Assembly (NCBI RefSeq): GCF_023544465.1
Contig: NZ_JALPVL010000004.1
Location: 1 to 64,000, forward strand
Direction of reading: 5' to 3'
Source: Paractinoplanes maris
GTDB taxonomy: Bacteria > Actinomycetota > Actinomycetes > Mycobacteriales > Micromonosporaceae
DNA length: 64,000 nucleotides
Below, one piece after another: positions 16,924 to 25,714 of this stretch. Under the pieces are notes generated by a model, which was given only the letters and a program-made list of their open reading frames with translations, had not been told where the DNA came from and made no database searches. Made by a program: the position numbers and the translations under genes. The first letter of the stretch is position 1. The number at the start of each line of letters is the position of its first letter.

Positions 16924-17928
16924 CTATGAGGGGTCGCGGAGGGTGCGGATCACTCGGAACAGGAAGTAGCCGCCACCGCCGATGAGCAGGAGGCCGAAGG
17001 CTACGGCGAGCATGCTGCCGGTGTTCATGCCGGCGCGGGTGGCTTGGGCCTCGGTGGTGGCGGTGGGGGGCGGGGTCACGTAGTAGGCGGGGGCGTCGGC
17101 CTGGTCGGTGGTGGTGGTTGTCGTGGTGGGGGCGGCCGCCGGGGGAACCGAGGGCGGCGGCGCCGCGGCTGAGGGCTGGGCGGGGGCGGCCAACGCGGTG
17201 GTCGGTATCGGGGCCGGCGTGGTGGTGCAGCCTGCTGCGGGTGGGCGCCAGCTTCCGACGTACGTGGTGAAGGTGTTGTCTCTGATCGTCAGCGAACCGT
17301 TGGCGGGGCCCGGGACTGTGGCGGAGCGGCCGGGCGCCACGCGGGTCAGGCGGCCGTTGATCAGGAACGTGGCGCTGACGTTGGCGCCGGCAGCGTTGGT
17401 GAGGGTGGCCTGGTAGGTGCCGTCGCAGGCGCTGGTGAAGGTGACCTCGGGTGCGGGGGAGCAGTCGGCCGAGCCGCCGCGGTAGTGGGCCGGCGCGCCG
17501 GTGGAGCGGCTGCCGCTGGTGCCGAGCGTCTTGGCGCCGTAGGGGTTGTCGTCGCTGGTGACCTCGTCGAGCAGGCCGGTGCCGATGATCGCGGTGACCT
17601 GGGCATGGCAGGGCGGGACGACTACGTCGAGGGCGACGCTGCGGGACTTCGAGCTGATGGTCGCGCGGTCGGTGGCGTACGTGAACTGGCCCGCGTTCCC
17701 GGTGGGCGCGCCCGCCGTGTACGAGATCAGCCCGAACGACTGGGTCTGACCGGAGCAGAGCGGGCGTACGGCGGTGATCGTCGCCTTGCCGGAGGCCCCG
17801 CTGAAGGTGTGGCGGTAGGTCGCGGACGATGCGGACACGCAGGTCTCGGCGGCTGAGGCGGCGGCCGGGGCGGCGAAGGTCGTGGCCAGCGTCGCGGCTG
17901 AGGCCAGCAAGAACATGGAACGGCGCAT
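16924..17928 (-). CDS. Secreted, C-terminally membrane-anchored surface protein
   Basis: 334 residues from the ATG at 17928, which has GGAGAGG upstream; a longer frame to 17967 lacks this. The signal peptide is MRRSMFLLASAATLATTFAA with cleavage after an Ala-rich stretch. The extracellular part (about 30-240) has paired cysteines and beta-rich Thr/Ser sequence resembling Ig-like surface domains. It is followed by a Pro/Thr/Ala-rich wall-spanning linker with a TTTTTTT run. A transmembrane helix near the end (SMLAVAFGLLLIGGGGYFLF) and a short basic tail complete it. There is no LPXTG motif, so anchoring is by the helix. Function is unknown, probably cell envelope. Confidence 0.85.
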   Translation of the reverse strand: MRRSMFLLASAATLATTFAAPAAASAAETCVSASSATYRHTFSGASGKATITAVRPLCSGQTQSFGLISYTAGAPTGNAGQFTYATDRATISSKSRSVALDVVVPPCHAQVTAIIGTGLLDEVTSDDNPYGAKTLGTSGSRSTGAPAHYRGGSADCSPAPEVTFTSACDGTYQATLTNAAGANVSATFLINGRLTRVAPGRSATVPGPANGSLTIRDNTFTTYVGSWRPPAAGCTTTPAPIPTTALAAPAQPSAAAPPPSVPPAAAPTTTTTTTDQADAPAYYVTPPPTATTEAQATRAGMNTGSMLAVAFGLLLIGGGGYFLFRVIRTLRDPS

Positions 17929-18075
17929 TACCTGACCTCTCCGGCCGCGATCGGCCCTCGCCATCAAATCGGCTGATATATCCGACTTGCTGAGGTTAAG
18001 GCGGGCGGGAGCTGAGGCGGGCGGGACCAGGCTGGGCAGCCGGGGGCGGTTCGGGGCGGTTCGGGGCGGGAAAGA

Positions 18076-18108
18076 CTGATGCCCCGGCCGTCAGGGCCGG
18101 GGCATCAG
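18076..18108 (-). terminator. lipA terminator
   Basis: A perfect 14-base stem (CTGATGCCCCGGCC at 18076-18089 with 18095-18108) and five-base loop lie 12 bases beyond the lipA stop on the minus strand. Confidence 0.85.
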
Positions 18109-18120
18109 GAAAGGCTTGTG

Positions 18121-19044
18121 TCAGCCGCGGGCCTCGAGGGCCTGCTTGTAGAGCCGACCGGCGCGGTAGGAGGAGCGGACCAGCGGGCCGCTCATCACGC
18201 CGGCGAAGCCGATCTGCTCGGCCTCCTCGCGGAGCTCGACGAACTCCTCGGGCTTGACCCAGCGCTCGACCGGGTGGTGACGCGGGGTGGGCCGGAGGTA
18301 CTGCGTGATGGTGATCAGCTCGCAGCCGGCGTTGTGCAGGTCGCGCAGCGCCTGGGAGATCTCGGCGCGCTCCTCGCCCATGCCCAGGATCAGGTTGCTC
18401 TTGGTCACCAGGTCGGCCGCGCGGGCCTGGGTGATGACGTCGAGCGAGCGCTCGTAGCGGAAGCCGGGGCGGATGCGCTTGAAGATGCGGGGCACGGTCT
18501 CGACGTTGTGCGCCAGCACCTCGGGCTGGGCGCCGAAGACCTCGGCCAGCTGCGCCGGCTCGGCGTTGAAGTCGGGGATCAGCAGCTCGACCCCGCAGCC
18601 GGGCTGCAACTTGTGGATCTGGCGGACGGTCTCGGCGTAGAGCCAGGCGCCGCCGTCGGGCAGGTCGTCGCGGGCGACGCCGGTGACCGTCGCGTATTTC
18701 AGGCCCATCGTCGCGACGGACTCACCGACGCGGCGCGGCTCGTCGGCGTCGAACTCGGCCGGCTTGCCGGTGTCGATCTGGCAGAAGTCACAGCGCCGGG
18801 TGCACTGGTCGCCGCCGATGAGGAAGGTGGCCTCGCGGTCTTCCCAGCACTCGTAGATGTTGGGACACCCGGCCTCCTGGCAGACCGTGTGCAGGCCTTC
18901 CTTCTGCACCAGGCCGCGCATCTGGGTGTATTCCGGGCCCATCTTGGCTTTGACCTTGATCCACGGAGGCTTCCGCTCGATGGGAGTTTCGGCGTTGCGC
19001 GCTTCGATGCGCAGCATGCGGCGGCCCTCGGGAGCAATAGTCAC
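18121..19044 (-). CDS. lipA: Lipoyl synthase
   Basis: 307 residues. A radical-SAM enzyme that inserts two sulfurs into octanoyl groups on E2/GcvH lipoyl domains. Both iron-sulfur motifs are present: the auxiliary cluster [12 protein letters not shown] (CX4CX5C) and the radical-[11 protein letters not shown] (CX3CX2C). The C-terminal [12 protein letters not shown] contains the conserved RSSY serine ligand. Substrates are encoded close by: LipB attaches the octanoyl group and the E2 protein at 26709-28553 carries two lipoyl domains. In this genome lipA and lipB are separated by aspS and two PQQ-propeller genes. Confidence 0.97.
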   Translation of the reverse strand: MTIAPEGRRMLRIEARNAETPIERKPPWIKVKAKMGPEYTQMRGLVQKEGLHTVCQEAGCPNIYECWEDREATFLIGGDQCTRRCDFCQIDTGKPAEFDADEPRRVGESVATMGLKYATVTGVARDDLPDGGAWLYAETVRQIHKLQPGCGVELLIPDFNAEPAQLAEVFGAQPEVLAHNVETVPRIFKRIRPGFRYERSLDVITQARAADLVTKSNLILGMGEERAEISQALRDLHNAGCELITITQYLRPTPRHHPVERWVKPEEFVELREEAEQIGFAGVMSGPLVRSSYRAGRLYKQALEARG

Positions 19045-19183
19045 AGCCCCGAGATTACGCCTGCGGAGGCGTATGCCTAGACAGGGGCGACGTGGCTCAC
19101 GTGACAGGGGGTGTGACGGCGCTCATATGAACCGGTTAAATTCTGTTTCGCGCTGTGGACGCCTGCTGTTAACGTCCGGCCTA

Positions 19184-19390
19184 CGGCAGTGAGGGAACCG
19201 AGTAGCCCCCGTAACGCCGGCCGAGAGAGCCACCGATCGCTGGGAAGGTGGCCCGGGCGCCGGGGCGTGAAGACACTCCTGAGCCGCAGCAACACAAGAG
19301 GCGCCGCAAGGCGCGAAGGTGTGGTGGCACCGCGAGGATCCCGCTCGCCCACACCTCCCTGGGGCCGCGTTGCAGCTTTCCAAGGAGGTC
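19184..19390 (+). promoter_or_regulatory. T-box riboswitch, predicted Asp specifier, translational type
   Basis: The leader contains an AGTA-like element (19201-19204) on the 5' side of stem I, the distal stem-loop with AGAGAGCC, a 3' specifier side GAA-GAC (GAC at 19272-19274, an Asp codon), and the T-box proper TGGTGGCACCGCGAG at 19321-19335. CACACCTCC (about 19350-19358) can pair with the ribosome site AAGGAGGT at 19382-19389, so regulation is probably at translation initiation, as in known actinobacterial ileS T-boxes. Uncharged tRNA-Asp would be expected to free the ribosome site and raise synthetase output. Confidence 0.85.
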
Positions 19391-19397
19391 ACCTGCC

Positions 19398-20663
19398 ATG
19401 CAACGCATCCTCTCCACCCAGCTCCGCGCGCACGTCGACGAGACCGTGACGATCGCCGGCTGGATCCATCGCCGCCGCCTGCTCAAGTCGGTGGCCTTCC
19501 TGATCGTCCGCGACGCCGAGGGGCTCAGCCAGGTCGTCGTGGCCGAGCCGGACACCCGGGCCCAGCTCGAGGAGCTCCCCGAGGAGAGCGTCGTCGAGGT
19601 GGTCGCCACGGTCACGCCCAACGAGCAGGCGCCCGGCGGTGTCGAGCTCACCGGGCCGAAGATCCGGGTGCTGTCCGCGGTCACCGGCCCGTTGCCCTTC
19701 GAGCTGCACCGTCCGGCGATCGGCGCGAGCCTGCCGACCCAGTTGGACCACGCGGCCCTGGCGTTGCGGCACCCGGCCCGGCGGTCGGCCCTGCGGGTCG
19801 CGGCGGCGGCCACCGCGGGCTTCCGGGCGGCGCTGAGCGAGCAGCGGTTCGTCGAGATCCAGACGCCCAAGATCGTCGCGTCGGCCACCGAGTCCGGGGC
19901 GAACGTGTTCGCGCTCGACTATTTCGGGCGCCCGGCCTATCTCGCGCAGTCCCCGCAGTTCTACAAACAGCTCATGGTCGGGGTCTTCGAGCGGGTCTTC
20001 GAGGTCGGGCCGGTCTTCCGGGCCGAGCCCAGCGACACCGTGCGGCATCTGGCGCAGTACACGTCGCTGGACGCCGAGATGGGCTTCATCGAGGACCATC
20101 GGGACGTGATGAAGGCCCTCACCCGCACCCTCACCGTGATGATGGCGACCATCACCGCCCGCGCCCGGCTCGCCACGCCGCGGGTGCCGTCCGAGATCCC
20201 GGCCGTGCACTTCGCCGAGGCTTTGCGGATCGCCGGGGCGCCGGCGGACGAGCCCGACCTGGCGCCGGCCCATGAGCGGGCGCTGGGGGAGTGGGCGCTG
20301 CGCGAGCACGGTTCCGACTTCGTCTACGTGACCGGTTACCCGATGCGCAAACGGCCGTTCTACACGCATCCGGACCCGGCCGACCCGGCGTACTCGAACG
20401 GTTTCGACCTGCTCTTCCGCGGGCTCGAGATCGTGACCGGCGGGCAGCGCCTGCACCGCTACGAGGACTATGTGGAGGCTCTCGGCCGGGCCGGTGAGCC
20501 GCTGGAGCCGTACGCGGGGTATCTCGATGGTTTCCGGTACGGGATGCCACCGCACGGCGGCTGGGCCATCGGCCTGGAGCGTCTGGTCGCCCGGCTGACC
20601 GGGACGGCCAACGTGCGCGAGGTGACTGCGTTTCCCCGGGACCTCAACCGGGTGGTCCCCTAG
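19398..20663 (+). CDS. aspS: Short (archaeal-type) aspartyl-tRNA synthetase, possibly non-discriminating
   Basis: 421 residues, class II synthetase. It has an N-terminal OB-fold anticodon-binding domain (TVTIAGWIHRRR), motif 2 (VFRAEPSDTVRHLAQYTSLD) and motif 3 (GWAIGLERLVARLTG). It lacks the about 120-residue GAD insertion of the usual bacterial AspRS, so it belongs to the archaeal-type AspRS2 group. His24 and Pro79 occupy positions that, in that group, mark enzymes that also charge tRNA-Asn. The ATG at 19398 follows AAGGAGGT. Expression is under the T-box upstream. A standard long AspRS would be expected elsewhere in the genome; if so this is a specialised second copy. Confidence 0.9.
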   Translation: MQRILSTQLRAHVDETVTIAGWIHRRRLLKSVAFLIVRDAEGLSQVVVAEPDTRAQLEELPEESVVEVVATVTPNEQAPGGVELTGPKIRVLSAVTGPLPFELHRPAIGASLPTQLDHAALALRHPARRSALRVAAAATAGFRAALSEQRFVEIQTPKIVASATESGANVFALDYFGRPAYLAQSPQFYKQLMVGVFERVFEVGPVFRAEPSDTVRHLAQYTSLDAEMGFIEDHRDVMKALTRTLTVMMATITARARLATPRVPSEIPAVHFAEALRIAGAPADEPDLAPAHERALGEWALREHGSDFVYVTGYPMRKRPFYTHPDPADPAYSNGFDLLFRGLEIVTGGQRLHRYEDYVEALGRAGEPLEPYAGYLDGFRYGMPPHGGWAIGLERLVARLTGTANVREVTAFPRDLNRVVP

Positions 20664-20667
20664 AGGC

Positions 20668-21843
20668 ATGACGATCGACCTCGACGTCGCGCCCACCGGC
20701 ACCCGCGCCGGTGGGCGGCGTACGCGGTTCGACCTGCTCGCTGTGGTGGCGTCGGTGCTCGTGCTGGTCGGGGCGTCGACGCCACCGACGTACGCCGGTG
20801 AGCTGGAGCCGGTGCTCGAGGGTGACGGCCGCAGCATCTCCGCCGGACTGGTCACCGGGTCGGCGATCTACACCCAGCACAGTCTGACCGTCGGCGGGGC
20901 GTCCGACATCTGGGCCCGTCCGCTGCGTCCGGGCGGCCCGGAATGGATCACCCAGGTGCGAGGTTCGGGGACGGGGCTGTGGCTCGACGCCTCGCAGACG
21001 GTGCTGGTCAGTGAGGCGGGCGACGCGGGCGAAACGACCTTCCTCGACGCGCGCACCGGCCGCGTGTTGTGGCGCACCGCCGAATACGCGACGGTGCGGG
21101 ATCTCGGCTCGGGAGTGACCGACTGGCAGCAGGGCGGCCGTCTCCGGATCCGCGAGGTGGCCACGGGCCGGATCCGGTGGTCGGCTCCGGCCACGGCCTT
21201 CGCCGGCGACCCCGCGCACCGCTACGTGGTCACCTTCGACGAGCAGAACCGGGCGACCGTTCTCGCCGCCGCGGACGGCCGCGTGGTGACCGGGCCGCGG
21301 CGGCTCGGCGTCGAGTGGGGTCTCGACTTCCCGCCGCCGCTCGCCCCGGCCCGGGTCATCGGTGACCTTCTGGTGGTGTTCGGTGCGGCGTTCGTCGCCG
21401 CGTTCCGGATCGGCGACCTCACCCCGCGGTGGCGGACGACCACAGACCGGCCGTTCGAGCTGCGGGGATGCGGGGACCAGATCTGTGCCTTCTCCTCCGG
21501 CGGTCTGGCCGTGCTGGACCGCGGCACCGGAACCGTGCGCTGGACCAGCGCGCGGTGGCGCGGCCTCGCCCCCGACGGCGAGACCCTGCTGGACGAGGCC
21601 GGCCGGGCCGCGCGGGTCGATCTGGCCACCGGGCACGTCGATCGCGACCTGGGCGAGGGCAGCGTGGTGGGCGGGCTGTTGCTGGTCGAGGGCGACGGCG
21701 AGCGCACGCTGGTCCGCCGGGTCTCCGACGGCCGGGTGCTGGGCACCGTCGAGAGGGTGCCGCAGGGCGCGTGCGCCGCGGGCGGGGGTTTCCTCGCCTG
21801 CCGGACCTTCGACGCCCGGTTCCGGGTCTGGCGCCTGCCGTGA
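20668..21843 (+). CDS. Membrane-anchored PQQ-like beta-propeller protein (paralogue 1)
   Basis: 391 residues. A short cytoplasmic N-terminus with IDLDVAP is followed by one transmembrane helix (about 22-40) and an extracellular domain. That domain has repeated propeller-blade motifs of the form DARTGRVLWR, VATGRIRWS, DRGTGTVRWT and DLATGHVDRD. Such blades are shared by PQQ-binding and BamB-like propellers; the tryptophan-docking pattern is present but no dehydrogenase active site is evident. Two Cys pairs near the end (GCGDQICAF, CAAGGGFLAC) could form disulfides. It begins five bases after aspS, so the three genes probably form one transcript. Confidence 0.85.
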   Translation: MTIDLDVAPTGTRAGGRRTRFDLLAVVASVLVLVGASTPPTYAGELEPVLEGDGRSISAGLVTGSAIYTQHSLTVGGASDIWARPLRPGGPEWITQVRGSGTGLWLDASQTVLVSEAGDAGETTFLDARTGRVLWRTAEYATVRDLGSGVTDWQQGGRLRIREVATGRIRWSAPATAFAGDPAHRYVVTFDEQNRATVLAAADGRVVTGPRRLGVEWGLDFPPPLAPARVIGDLLVVFGAAFVAAFRIGDLTPRWRTTTDRPFELRGCGDQICAFSSGGLAVLDRGTGTVRWTSARWRGLAPDGETLLDEAGRAARVDLATGHVDRDLGEGSVVGGLLLVEGDGERTLVRRVSDGRVLGTVERVPQGACAAGGGFLACRTFDARFRVWRLP

Positions 21844-21874
21844 CCGGGACGGCGGCGGCGTAGAGTCCGGGGCC

Positions 21875-23008
21875 GTGCTGATCGACCTCGACGTCGCTCC
21901 ACCCGCGCCGGAGCGTCTGGCCCGGGCCCGGCGGCCGGGCCGATATGCGCTTCTCGCCGTGGCCGTGCTGGTCCTCGCGCTGATGACCGGGTCGTCGGCG
22001 CCGGGGCGCCTGGGCGGCGTCACCGAGGTGCTCAGCCTGCCCGCATCGGGCGTCTCCACCAGCCTGCTGACCGAGCAGGCGCTCTATCTCGTGCGGGCCG
22101 ACGGCGGCGTCGAGGCGCACCCGCTGTGCCCCGGCTGTCCGTCGTGGACCTCCCGCGCGACCCCGGGTCAGCGGCTGACCGTGGCCGCCGGCGACACCCT
22201 GGTCATCGACGGCTCCGAGGCGGCGGTGGCCACCTTCCTCGACGCGCGGACGGGCGCGTTGCGCTGGCGGCTGCGCGACTCGCCGATCATCGACATCCTC
22301 GGGACACGGGTCCTGGGCTGGAGCCTGGACAACCACGAGCTGCACGTGCACGACCTGGGCACAGGCCGCAAGCTCTGGTCGCGGCCCGCGCCGGCCTACA
22401 CGGGCGACGGGGCCTACGTCGCGATCCTCGACGGCCGGGGTGGCGCGAGCGTGGTCAGCGCGGCCGACGGGCACGAGGTGACCGCCCGCCGCGACCTCGG
22501 CCTGTCCCGGGTGGCCGGCCAGCTGCTGGGCGATCAGCTGATCGTCTTCGGCGCCGACTTCATCGCCGGCTTCCGGCGCGACGGGCTGCGCCGCGAATGG
22601 CTCACCCGCGGCATCGCGTCCTATCAGGTGAGCCGGTGCGGCGACGGGCTGCTCTGCGCGGTCGGCGTCGACGGACTGACCGTGCTCGACCCGGCCGACG
22701 GCTCGGTGCGCTGGACCGGGCCCAACTGGCGGGTCGTCCGGCCCGGGGGCGTGGTCGGCGAGGAGAGCGACCGGTGGGCGCAGGTCGACCTGGCGACCGG
22801 ACGGGTGCTGCGCGAGCTCGGCCCGGCGGCCCCGATCGGCGGTCTGCGGCTCTCGCCCGAGCCCGGGCGGACAACCGTGATCGGGCTGGCCGACGGCCGG
22901 GTCCGGGGGACCCTGCCGCTGGTGCTCCCCGACGCGTGCGGCGCGGCCGGGCCGTACCTGGGCTGCGAGACGCCGGACGTGAACTACGTCGTCTGGCGCA
23001 TGCCCTAG
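21875..23008 (+). CDS. Membrane-anchored PQQ-like beta-propeller protein (paralogue 2)
   Basis: 377 residues from a GTG at 21875. It repeats the architecture of the gene before it: an N-terminal LIDLDVAPPAP, a transmembrane helix (about 25-43), and blades DARTGALRWR, LGTGRKLWS, DPADGSVRWT and DLATGRVLRE. Its Cys positions correspond (RCGDGLLCAV, CGAAGPYLGC), with an extra CPGC. The two genes are clearly a tandem duplication that has diverged. Its stop overlaps, tail to tail, the stop of the small gene on the other strand within the shared CTAG. Function is unknown; possibly an extracytoplasmic scaffold. Confidence 0.85.
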   Translation: MLIDLDVAPPAPERLARARRPGRYALLAVAVLVLALMTGSSAPGRLGGVTEVLSLPASGVSTSLLTEQALYLVRADGGVEAHPLCPGCPSWTSRATPGQRLTVAAGDTLVIDGSEAAVATFLDARTGALRWRLRDSPIIDILGTRVLGWSLDNHELHVHDLGTGRKLWSRPAPAYTGDGAYVAILDGRGGASVVSAADGHEVTARRDLGLSRVAGQLLGDQLIVFGADFIAGFRRDGLRREWLTRGIASYQVSRCGDGLLCAVGVDGLTVLDPADGSVRWTGPNWRVVRPGGVVGEESDRWAQVDLATGRVLRELGPAAPIGGLRLSPEPGRTTVIGLADGRVRGTLPLVLPDACGAAGPYLGCETPDVNYVVWRMP

Positions 23009-23169
23009 GAGAGCACCGCGATGGTCATGCCGATGACGATCGCCAACGGGATGATCGTCGTGCAGACGAGGATCGCCCAGGCGATGGGGTGGCCGAAGTT
23101 GAGCGACACCCCGCCGCCGCGTTTGGGCACGAAGACGCGCTTGTCGTCCGAATCCCGATAGAGAGCCAT
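23005..23169 (-). CDS. Small C-terminal-helix membrane protein (54 aa)
   Basis: It reads [20 protein letters not shown], then a loop and one hydrophobic helix (about 29-53: WAILVCTTIIPLAIVIGMTI). The VFVPKRxGxGxxxNFxHPxAW arrangement is the form seen in small DUF5808-like or actinobacterial DUF-type single-helix proteins, but I cannot name the family with certainty. Its ATG overlaps the lipB stop (TGATG), so it is translated with lipB. Confidence 0.75.
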   Translation of the reverse strand: MALYRDSDDKRVFVPKRGGGVSLNFGHPIAWAILVCTTIIPLAIVIGMTIAVLS

Positions 23170-23804
23170 CAGAGCAGGGTAGTGAGGTGCTTCTCGACGA
23201 CCGGCAGCACCTCGGCCACGGTCACGTCGCGGCCCAGCTCGGCCGACAGCGACGTCACGCCGGCATCGCGGATGCCGCACGGGGTGAAGCGGTCGAAGTT
23301 GGCCAGGTCGCAGTCGCAGTTGATGGCGAAGCCGTGCTGGGTGACGCCGCGGGCGACCCGGATGCCGATGGCGGCGATCTTGCGGTCGGGACCGCGCTCG
23401 TCGGCCAGGACCCACGCGCCGCTGCGGCCCTTGATCTCGCTGCGGGCCGCCGTGACACCGAACTCGGCGCACACGTCGATCAGCATCTGCTCGGTGCGGC
23501 GGACGTAGGCCACCACGTCGATCGGGTCGGCCAGGCGCAGGATCGGGTAGCCGACCAGCTGGCCCGGGCCGTGCCAGGTGATCTTGCCGCCGCGGTCGAC
23601 CTCGACCACCGGGGTGCCGTCGATCGGCAGGTCGGCCGGCTCGGTGCGCTTGCCGGCGGTCAGGACGCTGGGGTGCTCGAGCAACAGGACCGTGTCGGGC
23701 TGGGTGCCGCCGGCCACGGCGTCGTGCAGGCGCCGCTGCTCGTCCCAGGCCTCGCGATAGTCGACCAGGCCGGGCCGCAGGACGGTGAGCGTGGAAGTTG
23801 TCAC
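23169..23804 (-). CDS. lipB: Octanoyl-ACP:protein octanoyltransferase
   Basis: 211 residues from a GTG at 23804 with GGAG upstream. It transfers octanoate from acyl carrier protein to the lipoyl-domain lysine, the step before LipA. The family core is complete: [18 protein letters not shown] (about 72-89), GRSGAWV, the catalytic Lys142 in DRKIAAIGI and Cys176 in [14 protein letters not shown]. The downstream small membrane gene overlaps by one base. The upstream GT-C-like gene ends 22 bases before the start and could share a transcript. Confidence 0.97.
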   Translation of the reverse strand: MTTSTLTVLRPGLVDYREAWDEQRRLHDAVAGGTQPDTVLLLEHPSVLTAGKRTEPADLPIDGTPVVEVDRGGKITWHGPGQLVGYPILRLADPIDVVAYVRRTEQMLIDVCAEFGVTAARSEIKGRSGAWVLADERGPDRKIAAIGIRVARGVTQHGFAINCDCDLANFDRFTPCGIRDAGVTSLSAELGRDVTVAEVLPVVEKHLTTLL

Positions 23805-23826
23805 GCGCTCCACGGTAGTCCTCCGG

Positions 23827-25683
23827 TCAGCGGTCGACCGGATCCACTCCGGGACGGATGCGCCACACCAGCACGTCGTCGACGCGTTCGGGCGGCCCGA
23901 GCAGTTCGGTGGCGGTGATCTCGACCGCCGAGCGGAACAGCGGCCCCTCCGGACCGGTGATCTCGTCGGGCAGGAACAGCGCCTCGACACCCCAGCGCTG
24001 GAAGTCGGCCCGGGCCGTGGCACGGTCGGCGTTGTCCAGGTCGGCCAGGTAGCCATAGAGCGCGGCCCGCAGGAACAGCCAGTCGGTGGCTCGGGGGAGC
24101 GCGCCGATGCGGCCCTTGCCCTCGACCCCCTCGGCGTCGGGGCCGAGGAAGTATCCGTCCGGGATGCGGAACTCCCGCCCGGCGCGCGCCATCGTGTAGG
24201 CCTGCCACCGCTGCCCGTCGGCGGCCACGTTGATGGCGAACGGCAGCGCGCTGATCACGCCGCCGTCGGGGACATATTTCTCCCAGGTGCCGTCGGCGAT
24301 GAACTGCGGCTCGGGCGACCGGTGCCGGTAGTGCAGGGGCAGCGGGAAGATCGGCAGCAGCGCGGCCACCAGCCCCACGGCGTACAGCGGCTTGGGGTTG
24401 CCCGCGCCCGGGCCCAGCATCCGATCCGTGGCCAGGGCCAGGATCACCCCGAAGACCCCGACCAGTACGAGGGCATAGCGGGCCGGCAGGGCGGAGTCGA
24501 ACAGCGGCACGTGCTGCAACAGCGCGTACAGCAGGGGGATGTCGGTCTCGGTGCCGGCCACCCGCAGCCGGGGGCCGAGCGAGATCACGAAGAACAGCCC
24601 GCCGACGATCATGAGTGCCCGCAGGGTCGCCCGCTGCCGTTCGTCGGCGCGGCGCCACAGCATGACCAGGGACCAGGCGATCAGGACGAGCAGGGGCAGA
24701 CCGAAGAAGCTCGTCTCCTCGGTCTTGTTGGCCGCGAGGTCGTTGTCGATCCCGGCCCAACCGGCCAGCGAGCGGTCGCTGAAGGCGAAGAAGGACAGCA
24801 GATCCTCGGAGTAGTGCCGCTGGTTGAAGCCGGTGCCCTTGAAGGTCTGCGGCCCGGCGAAATGCATGTAGAGCGGGTACGCCAGCAGTGCGCCGGCCAC
24901 CACGGCGGTCAGGCCCAGCGCCGCCGCGAACCGGGGCAGCGCCGCCCGCGCCTCGGCCCGGTTGACCCGGGCCAGTGACCACGCGATGACGAAGACCCCG
25001 CCGGCCAGCGCGGTGAAGAAGAGTCCCTCGGCCGCGATCGAGAAGCCCAGGGCCAGCGTGCCGCCCAGGAGCAGGCCGTTGCGCAGCCAGTGATCGGTGT
25101 CGCGCATCTTGATCAACCGCCACAGTACGAGCGGCGCGATCCAGCCCGAGGTCCAGTTGAGGTGGCCGTTGGCGTGCGCGACGAAGCCGGGCGCGAAGCC
25201 GCAGAAGAACCCGGCCAGCGCGGCCGCCGCCCGGTTGCCGGTGATGAAGCGGCCGAGGAACAGATACCACGCGAAGGCGGAGCCGGCCAGGTTGAGCGTG
25301 AGGATGGTCAGGAACGTGACCTGCGGGCCGGCCAGCATCGTCAGCGGGGCGAACAGGATCGCGTAGACCGTGATCGAGGTGTTGGCGGCCAGGTTGACGC
25401 CGTCCGGCACGTTCAGTAGGTCAGTGAAGAACGGGTCGCCGCCGTGCTGCAGCAGATGCACCCCGTACGCCAGCACCCACTCGAAGAACGCCTGGTCTCC
25501 GACGTTGTCGGCGATGGCGTGCTGGAACGGGTCGCGCCACAGCCGGCTGACGATGTAGCCGCCCAGAGCCAGGGCCAGGGCGGCCACGAACAGGTGCGAG
25601 CGCCACCGCCGTGTCGCCCTCGGGGCGTCGGGGGGTGCCGGCTGGTCCGCGGAGGACGTGGAGGTGTTAACGGCGAGGGACAT
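23827..25683 (-). CDS. Polytopic membrane protein, GT-C glycosyltransferase-like
   Basis: 618 residues. A first helix at about 30-48 is followed by an extracytoplasmic loop with acidic residues ([20 protein letters not shown]), as in GT-C enzymes where an Asp in loop 1 is catalytic. Nine to eleven further helices run to about 445. The C-terminal about 170 residues are extracytoplasmic and soluble. The architecture matches lipid-linked-sugar-dependent mannosyl- or arabinosyl-type transferases of actinobacteria. Donor and acceptor are unknown. It lies just upstream of lipB on the same strand. Confidence 0.8.
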   Translation of the reverse strand: MSLAVNTSTSSADQPAPPDAPRATRRWRSHLFVAALALALGGYIVSRLWRDPFQHAIADNVGDQAFFEWVLAYGVHLLQHGGDPFFTDLLNVPDGVNLAANTSITVYAILFAPLTMLAGPQVTFLTILTLNLAGSAFAWYLFLGRFITGNRAAAALAGFFCGFAPGFVAHANGHLNWTSGWIAPLVLWRLIKMRDTDHWLRNGLLLGGTLALGFSIAAEGLFFTALAGGVFVIAWSLARVNRAEARAALPRFAAALGLTAVVAGALLAYPLYMHFAGPQTFKGTGFNQRHYSEDLLSFFAFSDRSLAGWAGIDNDLAANKTEETSFFGLPLLVLIAWSLVMLWRRADERQRATLRALMIVGGLFFVISLGPRLRVAGTETDIPLLYALLQHVPLFDSALPARYALVLVGVFGVILALATDRMLGPGAGNPKPLYAVGLVAALLPIFPLPLHYRHRSPEPQFIADGTWEKYVPDGGVISALPFAINVAADGQRWQAYTMARAGREFRIPDGYFLGPDAEGVEGKGRIGALPRATDWLFLRAALYGYLADLDNADRATARADFQRWGVEALFLPDEITGPEGPLFRSAVEITATELLGPPERVDDVLVWRIRPGVDPVDR

Positions 25684-25714
25684 CGAGCGCAGGTTAGCAA
25701 GCCTGCGCTGCTGC

